Assembly: GCA_025355105.1 (NCBI GenBank)
Contig: JANYAE010000016.1
Location: 100,881 to 164,880, forward strand
Source of the DNA: Pseudomonadota bacterium
Lineage (GTDB): Bacteria; Pseudomonadota; Gammaproteobacteria; Steroidobacterales; Steroidobacteraceae
Direction: 5' to 3'
Length of the DNA: 64,000 bases
A program made the position numbers and the translations under genes. The notes beneath the pieces are model-generated. The model saw only the letters and a list, made by a program, of their open reading frames with translations. It ran no database searches and was not told the DNA's origin. Each line of letters begins with the position of its first letter. Positions within the stretch are counted from its first letter, which is position 1. Of this stretch, positions 44,469 to 53,624 are shown piece after piece.

Positions 44469-47400
44469 TCAGTGCAGCGCGAGCTGCATCCGGACCGCGG
44501 GCGCGACCGGTAGCGGCGCCGCGGTGACGACGAATACCCGCCCGGGATCGATGCCGGTGCCGGTCAGCAGCGCCGCCTGTACGTTGTTGGCGCGCGCCTC
44601 GCCGAGCGCATCGAGATCGCCCTGGCCGACGCTGATCCGGCCCTTGAGCTCGCCCTCCAGCCAGCTGCTGGCCTGGGCATCGGCGCTCGGCGCATCGGGC
44701 GTCGTCGCCGGTCTCGGAATATCCGCCTGGTGGCCCACGGCGTCGCGGTAGGCATCCTCGAGCACCGCGCGATAGTCCTTCGGTGTCGTGAGCAGCCGAT
44801 CGACGGCCCCGGCGTCGTCGGCGTGCGCGCCGAGGCGCTTGCGGGCGCGGGCAACGAGGCTGTCGTGCCACTGCGAGGCCGCGAGCGCCGCTCGGTCGGC
44901 GTCGGGTTGCACGACCGCTGGCACGTCGATGTTGAGCGCGGGCCGCGAAGCGAGCGCCTTCACGAGCGTCTGCAGCTTCGCCAGCGTCGGCGCGTCCACC
45001 GCGCTGCTACCCGCGGCGAAGTCGACGTAGGAAACCTCCTCACCGCCGCCGAACAGGTGACCGAGCAGCGCGAACGGCGCGGTCACCGCCTTCTCGATCA
45101 GGTTGATCACGAACTTCCAGGCGAGTCCGGCCACACTGAATTTGGGATCGTCGAGGCTGCCGCTGACCGGCAGATCGAGGTCGATCACGCCGTCGCGGTC
45201 CTTGAGCAGCGCAATGGCCAGCTTGACCGGCAGGCTCGTGGCCTCGGGACTGTCGACCTTCTCGCCGAGCTGCAGCTGGTTGATCACGATGCGGTGCTTG
45301 CCATCGAGCTGGCGATCCTCGACCTTGTAGTTGAGGTCGACCGTCATCTTGCCGCGCTCGATCGCATAGCCCGCGAAGCGCCCGGAGTACGGCGAGAGGT
45401 CGGTGAGCTCGAGGTTGCTGAACTTCGCCGCGAGGTCGAGGTGGTTGACGGGCGAGAGGTAGTTCGCCTTGCCGGTGATCTTGACGGGCGAGTAGCGTTC
45501 GACGTTGCCCGCGAGATCGATGTCGGCGCGCGAATCGGCGCGACCCGACAGGCCCTTGATCGTCCCCGCCAGCTCCTGGATGCCGGTGTCGAAGTTCGGC
45601 TTGATCGACAGGTCGGCGAAATTCATCGAGCCGCCGTCGATGCGGACGACGCCAATATCGACCGGCAGCGCCGCGCGCGGCGGTCGCGGTGGCAGCGTTA
45701 CCGAGGTTTCGCTGGCAGCCGGCGAGGGCGTTGCCTTCGCCGCCCGGGCGGCCGCGACCGCGGCGGCATCCGCGGCGGCGGCGCGCGGCGCCAGCACTTC
45801 CTTGATGTTGGTCATGCCGTTGACGCCGATGATCAGGCGCGCGTAGGGCGCGTGCATCGCCACCTCGCGGATGCGCACGCTGAAGGGCGAGGTGCGCAGC
45901 TTGAGGCCCGCGACCTCGACCGCGCGCCATTTTACGAAGTCCTGCTGCAGTTCCCGGTCGATCGTCGCGAGGTTCTCGACGCCCGCGGCGCCCTCGAAGG
46001 CGAGTACGCCCTTGGCGTCGAGCGTGAGTGTGCCCGCGGCGCTCGCGGTGCCGCTCTTGATGATCATCGAGGTGAGGTCATCCGCGTACGGCTGCAGCGC
46101 CGGCAACGGCAGGGAATCCGCGGCGATCGTCAGCTGCGCGCTCAAGGGGCTCGGCACCACCGTGCCCTTGAGGCCGACGTGGCCGGTGTCGTTGATGACC
46201 GCGGCGAGATCGACGGTGAGCGGCTTGCTGCCGGCCGCCGTGTACCCGCTGAGCGTGATGTCGAGCGGCGCGACGTGGAAGTTCGCCGATCCCGCGGGCG
46301 TCTGGTCCTCGATGCTCACGTCCGCCTTGCTCACCTTGATGTCGGGTACCGACACGAGCCAAGGCTTCGCCGGCGGCGCCGCGGCCGGTGCCGTGGGCTT
46401 ACTCGCCGCCGGGTCGCCCGCGGTCGTCGCGACCGGCGCCGGCAGCAGCCTCAGCAGGCTGAGCTTCCCGTCGCGCGTGCGCACGGCGGTGATCTTCGGT
46501 TGATCGACCAGGATGTGGCCGACGGTGAGCGTCTGCGCGCCGAGGTCGAAGCTCGCCTCGGTGATGGCGAGTCGCGGAATCTGCACGGCATCGGCGCTGT
46601 CGCCGTGCGCGCGGATGCCGAGCGCACTGACGGTGAGTTCCGCGAGCTGCGCATCGACCCCGAAGACCTCGCCGCGCTCGGCGAGCTTATAGGTGCCGCG
46701 GAGGGCGATCTCGCCGCTCGAGATATCGAACGGCACCTGTTCGGCACCGATCGCGGCGAGCGTGCCGGCGTGGACGTGGCTGAGCGCGAAGCTGCCCTCG
46801 GAGGCGACCGGCGCGAGCCCGAAGGTGCCGTGCCACTCGAGTCCTTCGCCGAGCGGCGACTGGGCGGCGAGCGCGTAGGCATTGCCTTCGCTGCGCGTAC
46901 TGAAGTTCCTGAGCGTGAACGTGATCGGCCGGAATACCAGCGTCAGCGCCTGCGCGCGATCGAGGTCGACGAGCGTCGTCTCGCCGCCGCGGATCGCGAG
47001 TTCGTCGATCCACAGGCGCGGTGGCGGCGCGTTGGGATCCGCCTTGGGGTCGGCCGGCGGCACGAGGTCGAGCAGGTTCACGCGGCCGTCGCGCCGGCGC
47101 ACCAGGCGCAGGCGTGGCTCGTCGAGCGCGATCATGCGGAACTCGGGCGCGGCCCTCAGGACCGACATGAGCCCGACCCGCACCGTCAGCTGCTTGAAAG
47201 ACACGAGCGCGCCACCGTCCGCATCGGGGATCGCGAGGTCGTTGACGATGAGTTCCCAGGTGAAGGGATTGAAGGTCACCGCGCCGAGGCGGACCTCGCG
47301 GTGGTAGCGGCTGGCGATGATCTCGTGGACGTTGCTGGTGACCAGGCGCGGCACCAGCCAGAAGCCGCCGACCGTATAGCCGACGCCCAGCACTGCGATC

Positions 47401-47471
47401 AGGGCCAGCACCCAGGGGCGGCGGAGGAAGGACGGCAGCGCGTGCATCAGGACTCCCGGCAGAGCCGTCAT
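44469..47471 (-). CDS. DUF748 (AsmA-like) envelope protein
   Basis: 1000 residues. An N-terminal membrane anchor (PWVLALIAVLGVGYTVGGFW) precedes a long periplasmic chain with AsmA-like blocks, for example EIIASRYHREVRLGAVTFNP FTWELIVNDLAIPD and KMTVDLNYKVEDRQLDGKHR. An OmpA-like segment (YVDFAAGSSAVDAPTLAKLQ) lies near 820-860. Proteins of this group resemble bridge-like lipid-transport proteins, but function is unproven here. The ATG at 47471 overlaps the GNAT stop (ATGA); MHALPS eight codons later is an alternative start. Confidence 0.85.
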   Translation of the reverse strand: MTALPGVLMHALPSFLRRPWVLALIAVLGVGYTVGGFWLVPRLVTSNVHEIIASRYHREVRLGAVTFNPFTWELIVNDLAIPDADGGALVSFKQLTVRVGLMSVLRAAPEFRMIALDEPRLRLVRRRDGRVNLLDLVPPADPKADPNAPPPRLWIDELAIRGGETTLVDLDRAQALTLVFRPITFTLRNFSTRSEGNAYALAAQSPLGEGLEWHGTFGLAPVASEGSFALSHVHAGTLAAIGAEQVPFDISSGEIALRGTYKLAERGEVFGVDAQLAELTVSALGIRAHGDSADAVQIPRLAITEASFDLGAQTLTVGHILVDQPKITAVRTRDGKLSLLRLLPAPVATTAGDPAASKPTAPAAAPPAKPWLVSVPDIKVSKADVSIEDQTPAGSANFHVAPLDITLSGYTAAGSKPLTVDLAAVINDTGHVGLKGTVVPSPLSAQLTIAADSLPLPALQPYADDLTSMIIKSGTASAAGTLTLDAKGVLAFEGAAGVENLATIDRELQQDFVKWRAVEVAGLKLRTSPFSVRIREVAMHAPYARLIIGVNGMTNIKEVLAPRAAAADAAAVAAARAAKATPSPAASETSVTLPPRPPRAALPVDIGVVRIDGGSMNFADLSIKPNFDTGIQELAGTIKGLSGRADSRADIDLAGNVERYSPVKITGKANYLSPVNHLDLAAKFSNLELTDLSPYSGRFAGYAIERGKMTVDLNYKVEDRQLDGKHRIVINQLQLGEKVDSPEATSLPVKLAIALLKDRDGVIDLDLPVSGSLDDPKFSVAGLAWKFVINLIEKAVTAPFALLGHLFGGGEEVSYVDFAAGSSAVDAPTLAKLQTLVKALASRPALNIDVPAVVQPDADRAALAASQWHDSLVARARKRLGAHADDAGAVDRLLTTPKDYRAVLEDAYRDAVGHQADIPRPATTPDAPSADAQASSWLEGELKGRISVGQGDLDALGEARANNVQAALLTGTGIDPGRVFVVTAAPLPVAPAVRMQLALH

Positions 47472-48058
47472 GATCCGAGCTTGCGGCGGTCCGCGCAAGG
47501 CGCGGCCGATTCCTCCCAACGCGGGCGTTCGATGACGTAACGGTGACAATCCCACCAGCGTCCCGCGAAGCGCGCATGCCGGCGCATGAGGCCGTCCCAG
47601 CGCAGCCCCGCCTTCTCGAGCACCCGGCGGGAGCGGTCGTTGGCGATCGCGACGACGGCGGTCATTTCGCGAAGGCCGAGCACCCCGAACCCGAAATCGA
47701 CCAGCGCCGCGGCGACCTCGGTCCCATAGCCGAAGCCCCAGTGACGCGGCCCGAGCATGTAGCCGATGTCGGCGCGCAGCGGCCCGGTCCGCGCGAGGTC
47801 GCAGGCGCCGATCAGCTTGCCGCTGCGCCGGAGCACGACTGCGAGCTCGAAGGAGCGCCGCTTGCGCGGCGTACGGACGTGGCCGCGGAGCGCCACGCGC
47901 TCGGCGACCGCAAGCGCGCGGCCGCGCGCCGGCAGGTGCTCGAGCACGCGAACATCCCCGGCGAGGCTCTCGAGCGCGGCGAAGTCCTCCGGCGTGAAGT
48001 CGCGCAGCAGCAGGCGGCGCGTGACGAGCGGCAGGTCGCGGGCGGTCGCGGTGCGCAC
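47468..48058 (-). CDS. GNAT family N-acetyltransferase (RimJ/RimL-like)
   Basis: 196 residues from GTG at 48058. Family features: TRRLLLRDFTPEDFAALESL, the acetyl-CoA region YMLGPRHWGFGYGTEVAAAL and NDRSRRVLEKAGLRWDG. It belongs to the RimJ/RimL branch that acetylates protein N-termini or small amines; the substrate is unknown. Its stop overlaps the DUF748 start. Confidence 0.87.
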   Translation of the reverse strand: MRTATARDLPLVTRRLLLRDFTPEDFAALESLAGDVRVLEHLPARGRALAVAERVALRGHVRTPRKRRSFELAVVLRRSGKLIGACDLARTGPLRADIGYMLGPRHWGFGYGTEVAAALVDFGFGVLGLREMTAVVAIANDRSRRVLEKAGLRWDGLMRRHARFAGRWWDCHRYVIERPRWEESAAPCADRRKLGS

Positions 48059-48129
48059 GCCTCAGCCGCCCGCCGTCCCCGTCCGACGCGTCTTCAAGCC
48101 GGATCCCCTCGCCATCACGCGCACGGCCG

Positions 48130-49563
48130 TCAGCTCCTCAGCACTTTCCCCGGGTTCATGATGCCATGCGGATCGAGGGTCGCCTTGATGCGCCGCATGA
48201 CGTCGAGCGCGACCGGGTCCTCGTAGCGGTCGAGTTCCGCGACCTTGAACCGACCGATGCCGTGCTCGGCGCTGAAGCTGCCGCCGAGTTCCGCTACCAG
48301 GTCGTGGACGGCCCGGTTGACGATCGGGGTGAGCGCCGCGAACGCGGTCTCGTCCGCCGAGCCGCGTTGGGTTCCGGCGGGCGGGCTCAGGTTGAAGTGC
48401 AGGTTGCCATCGCCGACGTGGCCGTAGCCGATGAGGCGTGCACCGGGCGCGAGTGCCGCGAGGCGCTCCGCCGCACGCGCGACGAATTCGGCGAGCCGCC
48501 CGATGGGCAGCGACACGTCGTGTTTGATCGAGGCGCCCTCCCGGGTCTGCGCATCGGGTATGCGCTCGCGCAGCGCCCACAGCGCGTCGCGCTGCGCACC
48601 GGAGGTCGCGAGGATCGCATCGCGGGCGCGACCCGATTCGACCTGGGCGCCGAGGAACTCCCCGAAGCGCTCGCCGAGCTCGGGCAGCGTCTTCGGCGCG
48701 GCGAGTTCGATCAGCACGACGCCGGGGTGCGGCGCATCGAAGGGTGCCGCGAGCGCGGGCACGTGCGTGCGCAACAGCTCGAGCGCCGCGTGCGGCAGGT
48801 ACTCGAAACCCTCGACCGAGTCGCCGAATGTGTCGCGGACCCGGCCGAGGAGATCGACCGCCGCGCCGATGCCCTCGAGCGCCACGAGCGCGGTCAGGTA
48901 GTCATCGGGCTGCGGAAAGAGCTTGAGGCAGGCCCCGGTGATGATGCCGAGCGTTCCTTCGGCGCCGAGGAACACCTGCTTGACGTCGTACCCGGTGTTG
49001 TCCTTGCGCAGGCTCTTCAGCTGGTCGAGCAGGCGCCCATCGGCGAGCACGACCTCGAGGCCGAGCACGAGGTCGCGCATCATCCCGTAGCGCAGCACCG
49101 CTGTGCCGCCCGCGTTTGTCGACAGGTTGCCGCCGATCTGGCACGACGCCTCGGAGCCTAGCGATAGCGGGAACAGCCGGCCGGCGGCACTCGCGGCCGT
49201 CTGTGCCGCGAGCAGCGTGCAGCCGGCGTCGAGCGTCATCGAGAAGCCGGCCGCGTCGACCGTCCGCACGCGGTTGAGCCGCGCAAGGCTGAGCACAATC
49301 TCGGTGCCCGAGCCATCGGGCGTCGCGCCGCCGCAGTAGCTGGTATTGCCGCCGTGCGGGACCAGGCCGACGTGCTGGGCGTTGCAGATGCGCGCGACGG
49401 CGGCGACCTTCGCGACGCTGTCGGGGCGTGCCACCAGCGGCGTCTGGCCGCGGTACATGCGCCGAAAGTCGCTCAGGTAGGGGGCGACGTCGTCGGCGGC
49501 GTCGAGCCAGCCGCCGGGGCCGAGGGCGTCGCGGATGGCCGCGAGGGCCTCGCTCACGGTCAT
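48130..49563 (-). CDS. FAD-binding oxidoreductase, GlcD/D-lactate dehydrogenase family
   Basis: 477 residues. VAO-type FAD domain (VGLVPHGGNTSYCGGATPDG, CQIGGNLSTNAGGTAVLRYG) and a C-terminal FAD-oxidase domain with GYGHVGDGNLHFNLSPP and SFSAEHGIGRFKV. The closest functional classes are D-2-hydroxyglutarate or D-lactate dehydrogenases. The ATG at 49563 overlaps the cfa stop, so it is coupled to the lipid-modifying genes upstream. Confidence 0.9.
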   Translation of the reverse strand: MTVSEALAAIRDALGPGGWLDAADDVAPYLSDFRRMYRGQTPLVARPDSVAKVAAVARICNAQHVGLVPHGGNTSYCGGATPDGSGTEIVLSLARLNRVRTVDAAGFSMTLDAGCTLLAAQTAASAAGRLFPLSLGSEASCQIGGNLSTNAGGTAVLRYGMMRDLVLGLEVVLADGRLLDQLKSLRKDNTGYDVKQVFLGAEGTLGIITGACLKLFPQPDDYLTALVALEGIGAAVDLLGRVRDTFGDSVEGFEYLPHAALELLRTHVPALAAPFDAPHPGVVLIELAAPKTLPELGERFGEFLGAQVESGRARDAILATSGAQRDALWALRERIPDAQTREGASIKHDVSLPIGRLAEFVARAAERLAALAPGARLIGYGHVGDGNLHFNLSPPAGTQRGSADETAFAALTPIVNRAVHDLVAELGGSFSAEHGIGRFKVAELDRYEDPVALDVMRRIKATLDPHGIMNPGKVLRS

Positions 49564-50825
49564 GCGGTGATTGGCAGCCGACGGCAACCGGGCTTGGTGA
49601 AGAGCATCTGTACGTCTCCGAGCTGGCGCTCGATGAATCCGCCTTCGCAGTAGGACAGATAATAGTCCCAAAGCCTGACGAAGGTGTCCGGATAGCCGAG
49701 CGCGCGCACCGCGCCGAGGCGCGCGTGGAAATTGCGGCGCCAGTCGGCGAGCGTGGTCGCGTAGTGCGGGCCGACGTCGGTGAGGTGGAACAGCTTGAGG
49801 TCGGTTGCGCGGCGCACCGAGGCGAGCATGCAGCTAACCGCCGGCACGAAGCCGCCCGGGAACACGAAGCGCTGGATGAAGTCGACCGCGCGCAGCGCCT
49901 GCTCGTAGAACTGATCCTGGATCGTGATCGCCTGCACGAGCAGCGCGCCGTCGGGTGCGAGCAGGCGGCTGCAGACGGCGAAGTAGTCATCGAGGAAGCG
50001 ATGGCCGACCGCCTCGATCATCTCGACGGACACGACCCGGTCGTAGGTGCCGCGCAGGTCGCGGTAGTCCTGCTTGAGGAGAGTGATCCGGTCGGCGAGG
50101 CCGGCGCGGCGGATCGCTTCGCCAGCGTAGGCGTGCTGCTCGCCCGAAATCGTCGTGGTCGTGACCCGGCAGCCGTAGTGGCGCGCGGCGTGGATGGCGA
50201 GCCCGCCCCAGCCGGTACCGATCTCGAGCAGCGTCTGGCCGGGCTGCAGGTCGAGGCTGCGACAGATCGTGTCGAACTTGTGCAGCTGCGCCTCGTGCAG
50301 CGTCGCGCTCGGCGTCGGGTAGATCGCGCAGGAATACGCCATCGTCTCATCGAGCATCAGGCGGAAGAAATCGTTGCCGAGGTCGTAGTGCGCCGAGATA
50401 TTGCGCTGGCTGCCGGCGCGAGTGTTGCGATGCAGCCAGTGCAGCGCGTGGCGCAGCGGCGCCGAGACGAGCGCCAAGCCGCCTTCCATCCCCGCGAGCG
50501 CCGCCCGATTGCGCACCATGAGGCGCACGAGCGCGGTCAGGTCCTGGCAGCGCCACGCGCCGCGAACGTAGCTCTCGCCCGCGCCCACCGAGCCGCCGAA
50601 GGCCGTGTCGGCCCAGAAGCGCGCGTCCCGCACCTCGATCGTGGCCTTGAGGCCGTCGGCCGCGGCGTGCCCGAAGCGGTGGCGCGTGCCGCCTTCGAGA
50701 ATCGTGAGTTCGCCCGCGGCGATATGCTTGAGTTGCGCAAGCAGCGCGCGGCGGCCGAGCGCGGCGAGCGTGCGCACGACGGTCGATTCGCCCGCGAAGT
50801 CGCTCGGAATGAGACTGGAACTCAT
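49560..50825 (-). CDS. cfa: Cyclopropane-fatty-acyl-phospholipid synthase family methyltransferase
   Basis: 421 residues. SAM-binding motif LLEIGTGWGGLAIHAARHYG, the family block SAHYDLGNDFFRLMLDETMA YSCAIYP, and VVSVEMIEAVGHRFLDDYFA. Adds a methylene group to unsaturated membrane phospholipids. It lies in a cluster with DUF1365 and an FAD amine oxidase-like protein; this trio is widespread and linked to singlet oxygen or light stress in some bacteria. A related furan-fatty-acid methyltransferase role is possible. Confidence 0.92.
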   Translation of the reverse strand: MSSSLIPSDFAGESTVVRTLAALGRRALLAQLKHIAAGELTILEGGTRHRFGHAAADGLKATIEVRDARFWADTAFGGSVGAGESYVRGAWRCQDLTALVRLMVRNRAALAGMEGGLALVSAPLRHALHWLHRNTRAGSQRNISAHYDLGNDFFRLMLDETMAYSCAIYPTPSATLHEAQLHKFDTICRSLDLQPGQTLLEIGTGWGGLAIHAARHYGCRVTTTTISGEQHAYAGEAIRRAGLADRITLLKQDYRDLRGTYDRVVSVEMIEAVGHRFLDDYFAVCSRLLAPDGALLVQAITIQDQFYEQALRAVDFIQRFVFPGGFVPAVSCMLASVRRATDLKLFHLTDVGPHYATTLADWRRNFHARLGAVRALGYPDTFVRLWDYYLSYCEGGFIERQLGDVQMLFTKPGCRRLPITA

Positions 50826-50844
50826 GCGTTTTTCCTCTCGATGC

Positions 50845-51603
50845 TCAGGTGCCCGCGGCTCGGCCGGGGTGCGCGTGAAACGGCGTGCGCTTGAGCCAGA
50901 GCCGCAACGCCTGCCAATGGATTCTGATAAGCAGCAGCAGGGTCAGGAACGGAAAGCCCGCGAGCGCCGCCGCGAGGTTCCAGCCACTGATCGGCCGGCG
51001 CCTGAGCGCGAGTCGCGCCTCGAACACCTGCCGCCCGTGGCGGCGGTTCAGGATGCGTACGCCGAGCGCCTCGGCCGGTGCATCGCATTGCCACTCGTAG
51101 TCCATCTCCATCGGCAGGAACGGCGAGACGTGGAACTGCTTGGCGAAATGCCATACGTGCCGACCGCCATCCATGCCCGCGGCGGTGACCGGCAGCACGT
51201 ACTGGAACCGCTCCTGCCACGGCGTGTTGGTGACCTCGGCGACCACCGTCTCGAGGCGATCGTCGGTGTCGTAGCAATAGTAGAAAGTGACCGGGTTGAA
51301 GCAGTATCCGAAGTAGCGAAGGTGGGTCAGCATGCACACGCGACCGGCCGGGCGCGCGCCCGTGCGCGCAAGGACGAGGTCGCGCACCGCCGCATCGAGC
51401 GGACGGTCGAAAGGCGCGAGGTAGTCCGCGCGCCGCAGGCGCGCGAGCGCGGGGCGCGATACCGACCACAGCCATCGACCGCGAAAGACCCGGGGCAGCT
51501 CTCCGAGGTCGAGCCACACCATGAACATCCGGTAGCGGAAGGCGTGGCCGGCTGGTTCGTGGCGACGGTGGCTAAGCCAGCCGTGATAGAGCGCGCTCTG
51601 CAT
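50845..51603 (-). CDS. DUF1365 family protein
   Basis: 252 residues beginning MQSALYHGWLSHRRHEPAGH AFRYRMFMVWLDL, the hallmark of DUF1365, with RYFGYCFNPVTFYYCYD and FHVSPFLPMEMDYEW. Function unknown; it is almost always encoded with a CFA synthase-like gene and the FAD oxidoreductase seen here. It overlaps the oxidoreductase 3' end by 32 bases. Confidence 0.93.
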   Translation of the reverse strand: MQSALYHGWLSHRRHEPAGHAFRYRMFMVWLDLGELPRVFRGRWLWSVSRPALARLRRADYLAPFDRPLDAAVRDLVLARTGARPAGRVCMLTHLRYFGYCFNPVTFYYCYDTDDRLETVVAEVTNTPWQERFQYVLPVTAAGMDGGRHVWHFAKQFHVSPFLPMEMDYEWQCDAPAEALGVRILNRRHGRQVFEARLALRRRPISGWNLAAALAGFPFLTLLLLIRIHWQALRLWLKRTPFHAHPGRAAGT

Positions 51604-52888
51604 GCTCCTGCCTCCAGGCGGCGAAGTGCTCGAGCGCGGCGAGGGCGCTGACGACGCCGTCCTCGTGAAATCCGTGCCGCCAGTACGCGCCGCAGTAGAA
51701 GGTGCGCCGCACGCCGCTGATCTCGGCGTGGCGCCGCTGCGCGGCAACCCCGGCCGGCGTGTAGACAGGGTGCGCGTAGCTGAAGCTCGCGAGCACCCGC
51801 GCGGGGTCGATCCGGTCGCCGAGGTTGAGCGAGACGAAGTAGCGGCGCTCGCTCGTGAACGACTGGAGCAGGTTCATGTCGTAGGTGATCGCGCAGCCCG
51901 CGTGCGGGTCGCGCCGCAAGTGATAGTTCCACGCGGCGCGCGCGCGCGGGTTTCGCGGCAGCACCCTCTCATCGGTGTGCAGCAGCGCCTCGTTGGCCTG
52001 GAAGGGGAAGCTGCCGAGGATCTCGCGCTCCGGCGCACTCGGATCCGCGAGCAGCGCGAGCGCGGTGTCCGCGTGGCAGGCAAACACGACTGCGTCGTGG
52101 CGCGCGGTCGCGCCACCCCCTAGCGTGAGCGCAATGCCGTTCGTGAGGCGCGCGACCGCCGTGACCGGCGTTGCGAGCCGGATGCGCGCGCGAAACGGTG
52201 CCACGAGCGCCGTCACATACTGCCGCGAGCCGCCGACGACGGTGCGCCACTCGGGTCGGTCATCGAGCGACAAGAGGCCGTGGCGCGTGAAGAACTCGAT
52301 GAAGAAGCGCGCCGGAAAGCCGAGCAGCGCGCCTGCCTCCGCCGACCAGATCGCGCGCCCCATCGGCACCAGGTAGTGGTCGATGAGTGCGCGCCCGTAG
52401 CCGCGCTCGGCAAGCCACTCGCCGAGCGTGGCGCCGTCGTCGGTCGCCTCGAGCGAGCGGCGTGCCGCGGCGTTGAAGCGCAGGATGTCGACGAGCATGC
52501 CGAGGAACGAGGGCGACAGCAGGTTCCGGCGCTGCGCGAACAGCGTGCCGAGCGTGCTGCCGCTGTACTCGAGGCCGCTCACCTCGTGCTGCAGGCCGAA
52601 GCTCATCGCGGAGGCCTGGGTCGCGACGCCGAGCCGGTCGAGGAGCTTGAGGAAGTTGGGGTACGTGCGGTCGTTGCAGACGATGAACCCGGTGTCGATC
52701 GCGAGGCGGCGTCCGCGCTCCTCGACATCCACGGTGTTGCTGTGGCCGCCGATCCAGCCGGCGGATTCGTAGACGGTGATCGCGTGCTGCGGATGGAGTG
52801 CCGCCGCGACCGTCAGGCCCGCAATGCCGCTGCCGATGATCGCGATGGTCGGCCGGCGCTCGCCCGCAAGCGCCACCACGGAGCTCAC
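51572..52888 (-). CDS. FAD-dependent amine oxidase-like oxidoreductase
   Basis: 438 residues from GTG at 52888, which interleaves with the upstream stop. FAD motif IAIIGSGIAGLTVAAALHPQ, then VYESAGWIGGHSNTVDVEER and TGFIVCNDRTYPNFLKLLDR. Member of the NAD(P)-binding/amine oxidase group next to DUF1365 and CFA genes. In Rhodobacter and Shewanella-like clusters similar proteins are part of light or oxidative stress operons, perhaps acting on unusual fatty acids (inference). Confidence 0.9.
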   Translation of the reverse strand: MSSVVALAGERRPTIAIIGSGIAGLTVAAALHPQHAITVYESAGWIGGHSNTVDVEERGRRLAIDTGFIVCNDRTYPNFLKLLDRLGVATQASAMSFGLQHEVSGLEYSGSTLGTLFAQRRNLLSPSFLGMLVDILRFNAAARRSLEATDDGATLGEWLAERGYGRALIDHYLVPMGRAIWSAEAGALLGFPARFFIEFFTRHGLLSLDDRPEWRTVVGGSRQYVTALVAPFRARIRLATPVTAVARLTNGIALTLGGGATARHDAVVFACHADTALALLADPSAPEREILGSFPFQANEALLHTDERVLPRNPRARAAWNYHLRRDPHAGCAITYDMNLLQSFTSERRYFVSLNLGDRIDPARVLASFSYAHPVYTPAGVAAQRRHAEISGVRRTFYCGAYWRHGFHEDGVVSALAALEHFAAWRQEHAERALSRLA

Positions 52889-53466
52889 GGCTGCACCCGC
52901 GCAGGCGCGCCGATCAGTGCGCCGCGCAGTGGTCCGACCGCGCTGCGCGGGTCGAGCAAGATGGCGAGGTATGCGGGGCCGAAGGCTTCGTCCGCGATGC
53001 GACCGAGCGAATGCCCGCCGTCGAAGAACTCGGTGCCGGCGCCCGGAACGACGAGCGTCGTGATCTCCTGCCCCGGCGCGACGTCCGACCAGATGCCGGC
53101 GAGCGCGGCGGCCCAGCGCGTGCGGCTCGCCTCGTCGGCAAGGCCGAGGCGCTGCCATTCGGCGCTCGTGATGCGGATGAGTTCGGCGCGCGTGAAGCCG
53201 TGCTCGTAGGCGAGCACGAGCGCCAGCGTTCCGGACGTCCGCGGACCGTCGAAGCGGCCATCGCTCGACCACAGACTCGCGACGTAGATCGGAAAGCCAA
53301 ACCAGCGAAGCGTGCCGTGGCCGACGGGGTGGAGGCCCCGCGCCTCGGCGACGGCGGCGCTCGGCGCGCGAGCGGCGCTGCCGGCGGCCTGAGGCCAGGC
53401 GCCGATTGCGACCAACGCGGCACCTGCCAGCGTGCTCTTCCACGACAATTCCGCTCTTCCGTCCAA
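52885..53466 (-). CDS. Exported chalcone isomerase-like protein
   Basis: About 193 residues. A signal-like start (LSWKSTLAGAALVAIGAWPQ AAG) precedes the chalcone isomerase-like domain: LHPVGHGTLRWFGFPIYVASLWS, LALVLAYEHGFTRAELIRIT and WSDVAPGQEITTLVVPGAGT. Start uncertain: TTG at 53466 with GGGGAGGG just before it, or TTG at 53448 with GGAAGAG. It is the first gene of the FAD oxidase-DUF1365-cfa set. Bacterial members have no known flavonoid substrate. Confidence 0.8.
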   Translation of the reverse strand: MDGRAELSWKSTLAGAALVAIGAWPQAAGSAARAPSAAVAEARGLHPVGHGTLRWFGFPIYVASLWSSDGRFDGPRTSGTLALVLAYEHGFTRAELIRITSAEWQRLGLADEASRTRWAAALAGIWSDVAPGQEITTLVVPGAGTEFFDGGHSLGRIADEAFGPAYLAILLDPRSAVGPLRGALIGAPARVQP

Positions 53467-53601
53467 GACGCCCTCCCCGGGACCGAGGTGGCCGGCTTCT
53501 AGCCGGTCCTCTGCGCGCCCGGCGTGGGCGCGGTGAGGCTTTCGCAGCGGCACGGGCGGTGGATTCTTTTGGGTGCCCGCGGCGCGTCGCGGCGGGGCGG
53601 G

Positions 53602-53615
53602 CCGCCCGAAGGCGG
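53602..53615 (-). terminator. Short stem-loop after phrB
   Basis: CCGCC, loop CGAA, GGCGG (53602-53615), nine bases beyond the phrB stop on the minus strand. No T-run, so the call rests on position alone. Confidence 0.25.
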
Positions 53616-53624
53616 GTGCAGGGC